A stretch of 64,000 nt of DNA from Arthrobacter sp. efr-133-TYG-118 (lineage in GTDB: Bacteria > Actinomycetota > Actinomycetes > Actinomycetales > Micrococcaceae): contig NZ_JARVRH010000004.1 in NCBI RefSeq assembly GCF_030209755.1, positions 124,001 through 188,000 of the forward strand. The letters are read 5' to 3'. Numbering within the stretch: position 1 is the first letter of the stretch; every line of letters starts with the position of its first letter. The notes beneath the pieces are model-generated. The model saw only the letters and a list, made by a program, of their open reading frames with translations, was not told the DNA's origin and did no database searches. The position numbers and the translations under genes are program-made. Below are positions 45,738 through 53,731 of this stretch, piece after piece.

Positions 45738-46451
45738 CTATCCGACGCCGAGGTACGCTTCCTTGACCGCCGGGTTGGCGAGCAGCTCCTTGCCGGTCCC
45801 CCTGTGCGTAATTGACCCGGTTTCCAGGACAAAAGCACGGTGTGCACGGGCGAGGGCCTGGTTGGCGTTTTGTTCCACCAGAAGCACCGTGGTGCCTTGG
45901 TTGTTGATCTCGGTGACAATCTTGAAGATCTGGCGGATAAACTGCGGGGCAAGCCCCATGGAAGGTTCATCCAGGAGCAACAGCTTCGGGTTGGACATCA
46001 GCGCCCGGCCAATCGCGAGCATCTGTTGTTCGCCACCGCTCATGGTGCCGCCAAACTGCTTGATGCGCTCCTTCAACCGTGGAAACAGGTCGAAGACGCG
46101 TTCCAAATCGTCTGCCACCTTGGTCCGGTCCTTGCGGCCGTAGGAACCCATGTCAAGGTTCTCCTCCACCGTCATGCCAGGGAAGATTCCGCGTCCCTCA
46201 GGCGCCTGCGAAATACCTTGGACGACGCGGATGTGCGCTTTCATCCTGGTGATGTCCTGGCCGGCGAAGGTGATGGAGCCAGCCGAGGGAGCCAGCAATC
46301 CGGAGATGGTCCTCATGGTGGTGGTTTTGCCGGCACCGTTGGCACCGATGAGCGAGACGATTTCGCCCTCGTCCACGCTGAATGACATGTCGGAAATTGC
46401 CTGGATCCGGCCATAGTGGACAGATATGTTCTTCAGCTCAAGCAAGGTCAT
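45738..46451 (-). CDS. livF: Branched-chain amino-acid ABC transporter ATPase LivF
   Basis: One of two ATPases driving the importer. The 237-residue protein has Walker A GANGAGKTT, the LivF-typical QAPEGRGIFPGMTVEENL, signature SGGEQQMLAIGRAL and Walker B LLLLDEPSMGLAP. The ATG at 46451 lies inside livG (14-bp overlap), so translation is coupled. Last gene of the five-gene operon. Confidence 0.95.
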   Translation of the reverse strand: MTLLELKNISVHYGRIQAISDMSFSVDEGEIVSLIGANGAGKTTTMRTISGLLAPSAGSITFAGQDITRMKAHIRVVQGISQAPEGRGIFPGMTVEENLDMGSYGRKDRTKVADDLERVFDLFPRLKERIKQFGGTMSGGEQQMLAIGRALMSNPKLLLLDEPSMGLAPQFIRQIFKIVTEINNQGTTVLLVEQNANQALARAHRAFVLETGSITHRGTGKELLANPAVKEAYLGVG

Positions 46452-47325
46452 CTTCAGGCTCCCCGAGGTAGGCGGAAATAACTTTCGGGTCATCGCGGAT
46501 AATCTTGGGCAGCGCATCCGCGATCTTTTTCCCGAACTCGAGGACCACGATCCGGTCGGTCACGCCCATGACCAACTTCATGTCGTGCTCAATGAGCAAG
46601 ACGGTGTAGCCGTCGTCACGGATGGTCCGGATCAGGGCCATGAGTTCTTCTTTTTCCGCGGGATTGAACCCGGCCGCAGGCTCATCCAGGCACAGGACCT
46701 TAGGGTCCGTGGCCAGTGCCCGCGCGATTTCCAGGCGGCGCTGATACCCATAAGGCAGGTGCCGCGACAAGAAATGGGCATGATCAGCGATGCCAACGAA
46801 CTCGAGCAATGCCATGCCGCGTTCAATGGCGGTTTTCTCTTCCCGGACATGGGTGGGCAGACGCAGGAGTGCCCCGCCGATACTCGTGCGGTGGCGTGCA
46901 TCGAGACCAACAACCACGTTTTCCAAAGCTGTCATCTCACCAAAAAGGCGGATGTTCTGGAAGGTCCGGGCCAAACCCCGTCTGGTGATCCTGTGCTGCG
47001 GCAGTCCGTTGAGCAGCTGGCCTTCGAGCAAGACCTTTCCCGAAGTTGGTTTGTACACGCCTGTCATGGCGTTGAAACACGTGGTTTTGCCGGCACCGTT
47101 AGGACCGATCAAGCCGAGGATTTCGCCTCGATTGATATCGAACGTGACATTGTCCAAGGCCGTCAGGCCACCGAACTTGATCGTCAGGTCCTGGACCTGG
47201 ACCAAGGCTTCGCCCACCTTGGTGATGATGTCCCTCTCAGGGGCTACCTTCTCGGCGACCTCCAGGTCCACACCTTGTTCCTTGAGTGCGTCGACGTCAA
47301 TATCCGGTTCAATTGCTTCACTCAT
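46438..47325 (-). CDS. livG: Branched-chain amino-acid ABC transporter ATPase LivG
   Basis: Second ATPase of the importer, 295 residues. Walker A is GPNGAGKTTCFNA, with the LivG-specific RTFQNIRLFGEMTALENV, a PYGYQRRLEIARAL signature and Walker B VLCLDEPAAGFNP. The first 38 residues (DIDVDALKEQGVDLEVAEKV) are an extension not needed for the ATPase fold. It overlaps livM by 8 bp. Confidence 0.95.
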   Translation of the reverse strand: MSEAIEPDIDVDALKEQGVDLEVAEKVAPERDIITKVGEALVQVQDLTIKFGGLTALDNVTFDINRGEILGLIGPNGAGKTTCFNAMTGVYKPTSGKVLLEGQLLNGLPQHRITRRGLARTFQNIRLFGEMTALENVVVGLDARHRTSIGGALLRLPTHVREEKTAIERGMALLEFVGIADHAHFLSRHLPYGYQRRLEIARALATDPKVLCLDEPAAGFNPAEKEELMALIRTIRDDGYTVLLIEHDMKLVMGVTDRIVVLEFGKKIADALPKIIRDDPKVISAYLGEPEDDLA

Positions 47326-48520
47326 TGTCAGCCCCCTTTCCCGGCTCCAAAACGACTTTGCCCGAAGGAGGGATGTCGCCTACAGCGCCCTTGAGCTTGT
47401 TGTAAGCCAGGCGTCCGTACGCGAGGAGGCTCTGGCGTGCCGGCAGGAGGCCGCCGGGGCGGAAAATCATGATGACCACCAGCGCCGCACCAAAGATCAA
47501 GTACTTGAACTCCGCAATCGCGGTGAAGCGGAGCGGAATATATGCCACCAACGCACCGCCAAGAACGGCACCGACCTTGTTTCCCGTGCCGCCCATGACA
47601 ACAGCAGCGACGAACAGGATTGAGGTGGCGATATCAAATTTCTGGTTGTTCACGAAACCGACCTGGCCGGCGAACAAAGCACCCGAGAGTCCACCCACCG
47701 AAGCACCAATCGCGAAGGCCCACACCTTGTACTTGAACGTGGGGACGCCCATGATTTCCGCGGCGTCTTCATCCTCACGGATGGCAATCCACGCGCGTCC
47801 CACCCTGCTGCGCTCCAGGTTTCCGGCGGCCAAAAGCACCACAATGATGATGGTCAGCGTCAACCAATACCACGGAGTTCCGCTTGAGTTCAGGAAGATT
47901 GGCTGGCCGCTTGAATCCGTTCCCGGAGGGTGGCCAACGTTCTGGAAACCAACCTGGCCTTTCATCGCCGGAATGATGGTGGCCAAAATGCGCACGATCT
48001 CGCCAAAGCCGAGCGTGACGATAGCCAGGTAGTCGCCGCGAAGGCGAAGCGTAGGCACACCCAGGACCACGCCAAAGAACATGGCGATAGCCATCGCCAG
48101 CGGAAGGGTCCACAAGTAGGGAATGTGCACATACGGCGAGTCCGGGCTGGTAAACATTGCTGCCGTGTAGGAACCCAGAGCAAAGAATGCAACGTAGCCC
48201 AAGTCAAGAAGGCCCGCATAGCCGACCACTACGTTCAAGCCCACGGCCACCAGGGCATAGACAGACATTTGCGCGAGCGCAATTTGCCAATTGTTGCCCG
48301 GTTCCGTCGTGATCAGCGGCGGATTGAGGATAGGAAGCAAGTACGCAATGACAACGACCACGATCAGGATCAGCCATTGGGTTTGGCGCGGGAGCGCATT
48401 CCATTTGTCGCTTAGTCCCGGGAACCAGCCTTTGCGCTGCCGCATCTTGGCTTCGCGGTCGGCAATCTCCTGTGCTGAAGCATCATCGGGAATAAGCGTG
48501 GGACCGTCTGTTGTGCTCAT
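47318..48520 (-). CDS. livM: Branched-chain amino-acid ABC transporter permease LivM
   Basis: A 400-residue permease with about ten helices. Family signatures include VGYAGLLDLGYVAFFALGSYT, LRLRGDYLAIVTLGFGEIVRI and the cytoplasmic EAA-like region RSRVGRAWIAIREDEDAAEIMG that contacts the ATPases. The first 40 residues are a hydrophilic extension. It overlaps livH by 4 bp (ATGA). Confidence 0.95.
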   Translation of the reverse strand: MSTTDGPTLIPDDASAQEIADREAKMRQRKGWFPGLSDKWNALPRQTQWLILIVVVVIAYLLPILNPPLITTEPGNNWQIALAQMSVYALVAVGLNVVVGYAGLLDLGYVAFFALGSYTAAMFTSPDSPYVHIPYLWTLPLAMAIAMFFGVVLGVPTLRLRGDYLAIVTLGFGEIVRILATIIPAMKGQVGFQNVGHPPGTDSSGQPIFLNSSGTPWYWLTLTIIIVVLLAAGNLERSRVGRAWIAIREDEDAAEIMGVPTFKYKVWAFAIGASVGGLSGALFAGQVGFVNNQKFDIATSILFVAAVVMGGTGNKVGAVLGGALVAYIPLRFTAIAEFKYLIFGAALVVIMIFRPGGLLPARQSLLAYGRLAYNKLKGAVGDIPPSGKVVLEPGKGADNE

Positions 48521-49536
48521 GCCTTACTCTTTCCTAGCGAGCTACCCAAGACACCTTCGGGTCGCACAATCAATACCAACACCAGGACCACGAACGCGAC
48601 AACGTCCGTCCATTGGGAACTACCCAGGAGCACCTGGCCGTAGTTGCCAATCAAACCGATCAGCAAGCCGCCCAGCAAAGCACCGCGCACATTGCCGATG
48701 CCTCCGAGGACAGCGGCCGCGAAGGCTTTGACGCCGAGGATGAATCCGCCGTTGTATTGCACGCCGGACGGGATTTTCATGACGTAGAACAAGGCGGCCG
48801 CTCCGGCCAGGATCCCGCCGATGATAAAGGTGGTCACAATGATCTTTTCCTTGTTGACACCCATCAAAGTTGCGGTATCCGGGTCCTGCGCCACGGCACG
48901 AATGCCTCGGCCGGTACGGGACCGCCTAATGAACTGATCAGTGGCGATCATGAGGATAATCGCAGCGACGACAATAACCACCTGCTGCGAATCGACGATG
49001 GTCCCGAAGACGTCGAAAATTGCGAGCGGCCGGAACATCGTCAGCGCGGCCTCCGGGCTCGGTCCGCGCCACCAGTAGATCGTGTACTGGATGGCGAAGG
49101 AAACACCGATGGCGGTAATCAAGAATGCGAGGCGAGGCGCCTTGCGCTGACGCAAAGGTTTATAAGCCACCCGTTCCACGATCACTGCCATCAACGCTGA
49201 GGCGATAATGGCGACGACGAGGGCGAGGACAAGGTTCCCCACAATGGCCCAAAAACCCAGCCTCGGGGCAGAGGGGCCGAAATTCAGGGCGCTGAGGGTA
49301 AAGAACACTCCGTAACAACCCGTGATGAACACTTCGGAGTGGGCAAAGTTGATGAGGTTGAGAACGCCGTAAACGAGTGTATAGCCGAGGGCAACCAACG
49401 CGTATATTGCCCCGAAGGTCAACCCGTCAAAGGTGGAACTCCAGAAGTTTTGGGTGAAGGAGTTTACGTCGAAGGTGATCCACGTGTCGTCCACGGGAAC
49501 CGAGTGGAGCAGGGTGGGAATTACTTCACTGATCAT
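48517..49536 (-). CDS. livH: Branched-chain amino-acid ABC transporter permease LivH
   Basis: A 339-residue permease with about eight helices. Signatures are ALGYTLVYGVLNLINFAHSEVF near the N-terminus, RSRTGRGIRAVAQDPDTATLMGV (ATPase contact loop) and GGIGNVRGALLGGLLIGL. ATG 49536 is preferred because AGGA lies upstream; a longer frame starts at 49557. A hairpin separates it from the binding-protein gene. Confidence 0.94.
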   Translation of the reverse strand: MISEVIPTLLHSVPVDDTWITFDVNSFTQNFWSSTFDGLTFGAIYALVALGYTLVYGVLNLINFAHSEVFITGCYGVFFTLSALNFGPSAPRLGFWAIVGNLVLALVVAIIASALMAVIVERVAYKPLRQRKAPRLAFLITAIGVSFAIQYTIYWWRGPSPEAALTMFRPLAIFDVFGTIVDSQQVVIVVAAIILMIATDQFIRRSRTGRGIRAVAQDPDTATLMGVNKEKIIVTTFIIGGILAGAAALFYVMKIPSGVQYNGGFILGVKAFAAAVLGGIGNVRGALLGGLLIGLIGNYGQVLLGSSQWTDVVAFVVLVLVLIVRPEGVLGSSLGKSKA

Positions 49537-49561
49537 GGCACTTCCTGATGTAATCAAAAGA

Positions 49562-49599
49562 AATGCTGGGGGTCGGCATGGATGCTAACCCCCAGCATT
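49562..49599 (-). terminator. Intercistronic hairpin between the binding-protein gene and livH
   Basis: Perfect 12-bp arms (49562-49573, 49588-49599) with a smaller GCAT/ATGC stem in the loop. Placed directly behind the binding-protein gene and before the permeases, it probably ends part of the transcripts or protects the first gene's mRNA, giving excess binding protein. Confidence 0.7.
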
Positions 49600-49614
49600 C
49601 ATCTGGGCTCGGTG

Positions 49615-50844
49615 TTATTTTCCGATGACGCCGATGGGAACGATCTTGCCGCTCTCAACTTTGTAGCCGTAAACATCAGGCGTTGCCAGTTCGCCGGTTG
49701 AATCCCACTTGTAGTGCTTCGACAGGCCATCAGCATCGTAGGACTTGACCCAGGAAAGAAGGTCCGCGCGGGACTGCTTGCCCTTGTCGATGCCCGAGAG
49801 CAAGACCGTGACGGCGTCGTAACCTTCAATGGAGTAGGTTCCGGGCTCCGCGTTGGCGAGCTTCTTGTACTCGGTCTCGAAGCTCGGGATCAGCTCGCCC
49901 GGGATGCAGGGGCAGGTGAAGTACGAGTTGGACGACGCATCGCCGGCCAGCTTGATGAACTGGTCATCCTTCACGCCATCGGGGCCCACGAAGGATCCGG
50001 TGAATCCTTTTGCGACCAGTTGCTGGTCGAAGGGGGCACCCTCTGCGTAGTAGCCGGCGTAGTAAACGGTGTCTGCCTTGGCGTTCATGATCTTGGAAAT
50101 CACGGCCGAGAAGTCCTTCTGGCCAGTGACGACCTTGTCGGACCCCACCATCGCGGAGCCAAGGGCCGCGGACGTTGTGGTTCCCAGACCGATGCCATAG
50201 TCAGAGTCGTCCTGGACGAGGTAGACCTTCTTTGCCTGCAGCTTGTCCGTGAGGAACTTTGCTGCCGCTGGACCCTGGACGGCGTCATTGCCGAGGGCGC
50301 GGAAGAACGTGGTCCAGCCGTTCTTGGTCAGGCTCGGGTTGGTAGCGGAGGGCGTGATGTGCACCAAGCCCTTCTGCTCGAAGATGTTGCCGGTGGCCTT
50401 TGACTCTCCCGAGAAGGGCAAGCCCACCACTCCGATGATGTCCGGCTCGGAAACAATCTGCGTCACCGGGCCTGTGGCCTTGTTCGGATCGCCTTCAGTG
50501 TCGAATTTCTTGAACTGGACCTGGCAGCCGGGGTTCGCGGCGTTGTGCTGGTTGATGGCCAGTTGGATGCCGTTGAAGATGTTGATACCCAGCTGGGCGT
50601 TGGGTCCTGTCTCGGCACCGGCATAGGCAAGGGTGGTGGTTGACGGGCATGTTCCCTTGCCATCGCCTGCAGGCAAAACAGCTCCGGCAGGAACGTCGAC
50701 TTTGGAAATCGCAGGGATATTGATCCTGCCGCCGGCGCCCGAGGTCTCCGTGCCGCTAGGGGCAGTCTGATTCGCACAGCCCGCCACTAGCATGCCAAGG
50801 GTGGCTGCTGCTGCAATCGCCGAAATGACTTTCTTCCTGTACAT
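49615..50844 (-). CDS. livK: Branched-chain amino-acid ABC transporter substrate-binding lipoprotein
   Basis: A 409-residue lipoprotein. The signal peptide ends in the lipobox LVAGC with Cys23, so it is anchored to the outer face of the membrane. The rest is a periplasmic-binding-protein type I fold (LAYAGAETGPNAQLG, DIIGVVGLPFSGESKA, KVYLVQDDSDYG). It captures branched-chain or related amino acids for LivHMGF. GGAGG lies 6 nt before the ATG. First gene of the operon, with palindromes in its promoter region. Confidence 0.93.
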   Translation of the reverse strand: MYRKKVISAIAAAATLGMLVAGCANQTAPSGTETSGAGGRINIPAISKVDVPAGAVLPAGDGKGTCPSTTTLAYAGAETGPNAQLGINIFNGIQLAINQHNAANPGCQVQFKKFDTEGDPNKATGPVTQIVSEPDIIGVVGLPFSGESKATGNIFEQKGLVHITPSATNPSLTKNGWTTFFRALGNDAVQGPAAAKFLTDKLQAKKVYLVQDDSDYGIGLGTTTSAALGSAMVGSDKVVTGQKDFSAVISKIMNAKADTVYYAGYYAEGAPFDQQLVAKGFTGSFVGPDGVKDDQFIKLAGDASSNSYFTCPCIPGELIPSFETEYKKLANAEPGTYSIEGYDAVTVLLSGIDKGKQSRADLLSWVKSYDADGLSKHYKWDSTGELATPDVYGYKVESGKIVPIGVIGK

Positions 50845-50884
50845 AAATAGCCTCCGCGGTGCGTCTGATTCGTGGTCATTCGCC

Positions 50885-50951
50885 CGAAGTCACTTTCACT
50901 TCGAACATGTTCCATGAGAGTACTACCAAATATGTGTCCTAGAACACATAT
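50885..50951 (-). promoter_or_regulatory. liv operon promoter region with three inverted repeats
   Basis: TACTCT (50917-50922, minus strand) is the best -10. A 22-bp near-perfect palindrome, ATATGTGT-N6-ACACATAT (50930-50951), covers the -35 side, and GAACATGTTC (50903-50912), perfect, lies over the expected start point. CGAAGT/ACTTCG (50885-50903) follows in the leader. These look like regulator sites; the regulator is unknown. Confidence 0.5.
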
Positions 50952-51086
50952 ATGCAGGTCAGGATCTAATAACGGTGGATCACCGCCATGCTCGGACAGC
51001 CCTTCGCATGAACGCGGGGTTAAATTCTCGTCACGGCACAGCTTGGCGCAAACAAGGGGGGCGGCACGACTCGCATTTCGCATGCG

Positions 51087-51160
51087 TGCCCCAGGTGGGA
51101 CTCGAACCCACAACACGCGGATTTTAAGTCCGCTGCCTCTGCCAATTGGGCTACTGGGGC
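51087..51160 (-). tRNA. tRNA with UAA anticodon (Leu), 74 nt, short variable loop
   Basis: Full cloverleaf on the minus strand: acceptor stem GCCCCAG/CTGGGGC, D arm with AATTGGCAGA, anticodon stem GCGGA/TCCGC with loop CTTAAAA (anticodon UAA), variable loop of only 5 nt, T arm GTGGG-TTCGAGT-CCCAC, and A73 as discriminator. CCA is not encoded. UAA reads leucine codon UUA (and UUG), but leucine tRNAs usually have a long variable arm, which is missing here. Confidence 0.9.
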
Positions 51161-51202
51161 GCCCGGATAATCGTAACCCAGCGCACTCCCCTCCCTCGTC
51201 TC

Positions 51203-52123
51203 CTAGAGCCGTTCGAATGGCGCCGCATAACGAAAGGTTCCGCTGACGCCGTCGGGCCATGCTTTGAGGGGAAACAACTGGAAATGGTCTCCCCACCCGG
51301 CATCGGGGGCCATCACGCCCAACTTCCGGGCGGGAAGAAATCCGAAGCGCGGATAGTACGCGGTGCTGCCCAGCAGGGCGATGCCCGGTTCGCCCGCATC
51401 GTCGGCCCGTCGCGCGGTTTCCCGCAAGAGCGCAGATCCGATGCCGCGCCGCTGCAGGTGCGGCTGGACGCTGATGGGCCCCAGCCCCAAAAGCCGGAGC
51501 TCCCCGATCCAGCCGCGGGTACTGATGACGTGGCCTACGATCTCACCGGCAATCTCGGCCACGATGCTGAACTCCGGCAGGTACTCATCGCAGTCGAAAA
51601 GTTCACGCAGCAGCGTCACTTCGGCCGGGACTCCTTCGACGGGCAGCCCGGTGATCGGGCTGGTGGAAAAGGCGGCAGCGGTGAGCGCCAGCACGGACTC
51701 GCGGTCGGCCGGCCTCTCAGTTCGAAGCACCACGCCTTGGCACAGCAGTCCAAGCACTTCCATGGCGTGCCCGCGTTCGGCGGATGGAACCAAAAGGTGG
51801 TCGTGATGGAACCCGGCCAGGACATTGCAACTGATACCAGCTGCCGTGAGGGCGGAGCTGACTGCCGCGGTGAGCCCCACAGCTTCCAGCGCAGAGTGGA
51901 TCTGGAGGGTGATCCACGCCGCCACGAAATCGTAGGACAATCCCAGGCGCCCGGCTTCCTCCCGGCGCAGCACCACGGTGAGGCCTTCCGCTTCGCGGAC
52001 AGCGGCCTCGATGTTGCCTTCAAGCGGTTTACCGTGAGGCCACAATGCGTACACATAGTCGCCGTCTCGAAGCACGGGGTGCATGGATGTCAGGAGAGTC
52101 GTCAGATCGCTTTCGCCAGCCAT
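51203..52123 (-). CDS. ACT-domain / GNAT acetyltransferase fusion protein
   Basis: A 306-residue protein with two parts. Residues 1-130 resemble the ACT-like DUF2241 family (MHPVLRDGDYVYALWP, LTVVLRREEA, ISCNVLAGFHHDHLLVP). Residues 133-306 are a GNAT domain with the acetyl-CoA motif VQPHLQRRGIGSALLRET and the tail YYPRFGFLPA, as in YhbS-like acetyltransferases. ACT domains commonly sense amino acids, so amino-acid-controlled acetylation is a reasonable guess only. It lies next to the tRNA gene and converges with the NDH-2 gene cluster's end. Confidence 0.85.
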   Translation of the reverse strand: MAGESDLTTLLTSMHPVLRDGDYVYALWPHGKPLEGNIEAAVREAEGLTVVLRREEAGRLGLSYDFVAAWITLQIHSALEAVGLTAAVSSALTAAGISCNVLAGFHHDHLLVPSAERGHAMEVLGLLCQGVVLRTERPADRESVLALTAAAFSTSPITGLPVEGVPAEVTLLRELFDCDEYLPEFSIVAEIAGEIVGHVISTRGWIGELRLLGLGPISVQPHLQRRGIGSALLRETARRADDAGEPGIALLGSTAYYPRFGFLPARKLGVMAPDAGWGDHFQLFPLKAWPDGVSGTFRYAAPFERL

Positions 52124-52153
52124 GCAGCAAGTCTAGGACCCGTAGTTAAACGA

Positions 52154-52194
52154 CGACGGCGGCCGCCTCCCTGGTGGGGAGACGGCCGCCGTCG
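52154..52194 (-). terminator. Terminator of the NDH-2 gene
   Basis: Perfect 12-bp arms (52154-52165 with 52183-52194) and an inner CTCCC/GGGAG stem, 21 bp beyond the stop. Confidence 0.8.
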
Positions 52195-52214
52195 GCGGTA
52201 CTACTTGGCGTTTG

Positions 52215-53660
52215 CTACTTGGCGTCAGCCGTGACCGGAGCCTTGGCCTCAGCAGGCTCAGCAGCCGGCGCGGGCGCGGCGGCCGGCTTGGGGGCCGGGG
52301 TGGCCGCGGCCACGAAGGCTCCGCGCGGGTTGTCGAGGTCCAGCAGCTGGGTGGTGTCGCGGCCCATGGTCATGCCCAGGAGCCAGTTGAAGATCACGCG
52401 GACCTTGCGCTCACCGGTAGGGATGGCCAAGCCGTGGTAACCGCGGTGGGCCAGCCAGGCGAGTCCGCCCTTGAGGCCGATACGGCCCAGGATGTTGATG
52501 TTGGCAACGCCCTTCCATTCGCCGAAGCCGGCAACCGCACCAAGGTTCTTGTGCTTGTAGTCGGCCATGGGCTTGTCCCAGCGGGAGGCCCACAAGTTCT
52601 TGGCGAGGCGCTTGGCCTGACGCAGTGCGTGCTGGGCGTTGGGAACGCAGGTGCCGTCCGGCAGGCCGCTGCCTGTGAGGTCCGGAACGGCAGCGATATC
52701 GCCGGCCGCCCAGGCGTTGTCGATGATGCCTTCGTCGCCTGCAATACGCAGGTCCGGGAGGACACGGACACGTCCGCGAGGCTCGAGCGGGAAGTCGGTG
52801 GAACGGATCATCGGGTTGGCCTGCACGCCTGCAGTCCACACGAGGGTGTCGGCTTCAAACTCCTGGGCAGGGGACTTGTCCGGCAGGTTGATGAGCTTGA
52901 GGCTACCCTCTGCGTTGTCGAGGGAGGTGTTGAGCAGGACCTCGATGCCGCGGCTGCGCAGGTGTTCAACAACCCACTCGGCCTGGGCTGCGGTGACCTC
53001 GGGCATGATGCGGCCCATGGCTTCGACAAGAACGAAGCGGACTTCTTCCTGGCGGATGCGCGAGTTGTTCTTGACGGCAGCGCGGGCGAGGTCTTCCATC
53101 TCGGTGATGCACTCGATACCGGCGAAACCGCCACCCACGACCACGAAGGTCAGGGCCTTGGCGCGCTCGGCGGCGTTCGTCATCGTGGAGGCGACCTCGA
53201 TGCGCTCAAGGACCTTGTTTCGCAGGGCGACCGCTTCTTCGATGGTCTTCAGGCCAATGCCTTCGTCAGCGAGGCCCTTGATGGGGAACGTGCGGGTAAT
53301 GGCGCCGGCGGCAACCACGACGTCGAAGTAAGGGATCTCGAAAGGCTCTCCACCGTCGGCCGGAGCAACAACAGCGGTGCGGTTCTGGTGGTCGATGCTG
53401 GTGACGCGGCCCTGGATGAGTTCCGTCTGCTTGAGGTGCTGGCGGTGCGAGACGACGGCGTGGCGCGCCTCGATGTTGCCGCCGGCCACTTCGGGGAGGA
53501 AGGGCTGGTAGGTCATGTAGGGAAGGGGATCAACGACGGTGACGATGCCGCCGGCGTTCGCGATCTTCTTCTGCAGCTTGAGTGCTACGTACAGGCCGAC
53601 GTATCCGCCGCCGACAACGAGAACACGGGGACGGTCAATGAGCTCAGGGGTGGTTGCCAT
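52215..53660 (-). CDS. ndh: Type II NADH dehydrogenase (NDH-2, FAD-dependent)
   Basis: A 481-residue membrane-associated flavoprotein oxidising NADH and reducing menaquinone without pumping protons. The FAD-binding VLVVGGGYVGLYVA is at about 13-26 and the NADH-binding VVVGGGFAGIEC near 162-173. WTAGVQANP, AAGDIAAVPD and a C-terminal amphipathic region (IFNWLLGMTMGRD) complete the NDH-2 pattern. The tail is an Ala/Pro-rich low-complexity segment of 40 residues. The ATG at 53660 follows TACTCT by 6 nt, so the mRNA is probably leaderless. Confidence 0.92.
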   Translation of the reverse strand: MATTPELIDRPRVLVVGGGYVGLYVALKLQKKIANAGGIVTVVDPLPYMTYQPFLPEVAGGNIEARHAVVSHRQHLKQTELIQGRVTSIDHQNRTAVVAPADGGEPFEIPYFDVVVAAGAITRTFPIKGLADEGIGLKTIEEAVALRNKVLERIEVASTMTNAAERAKALTFVVVGGGFAGIECITEMEDLARAAVKNNSRIRQEEVRFVLVEAMGRIMPEVTAAQAEWVVEHLRSRGIEVLLNTSLDNAEGSLKLINLPDKSPAQEFEADTLVWTAGVQANPMIRSTDFPLEPRGRVRVLPDLRIAGDEGIIDNAWAAGDIAAVPDLTGSGLPDGTCVPNAQHALRQAKRLAKNLWASRWDKPMADYKHKNLGAVAGFGEWKGVANINILGRIGLKGGLAWLAHRGYHGLAIPTGERKVRVIFNWLLGMTMGRDTTQLLDLDNPRGAFVAAATPAPKPAAAPAPAAEPAEAKAPVTADAK

Positions 53661-53672
53661 AAGAATAGAGTA
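53658..53672 (-). promoter_or_regulatory. -10 box for leaderless ndh transcript
   Basis: TACTCT (53667-53672, minus strand), 6 nt, then the ATG at 53660. Confidence 0.55.
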
Positions 53673-53731
53673 CAGCACCTTGTGAAAATCTTCACTAACT
53701 AATTCCCGAAGCTACGCACCAGCGCCGGAGG

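Noticed and set aside
52212-53702. 496-codon open frame antisense to ndh
   Set aside because: Shadow of the NDH-2 gene, which has both nucleotide-binding motifs in the other frame.
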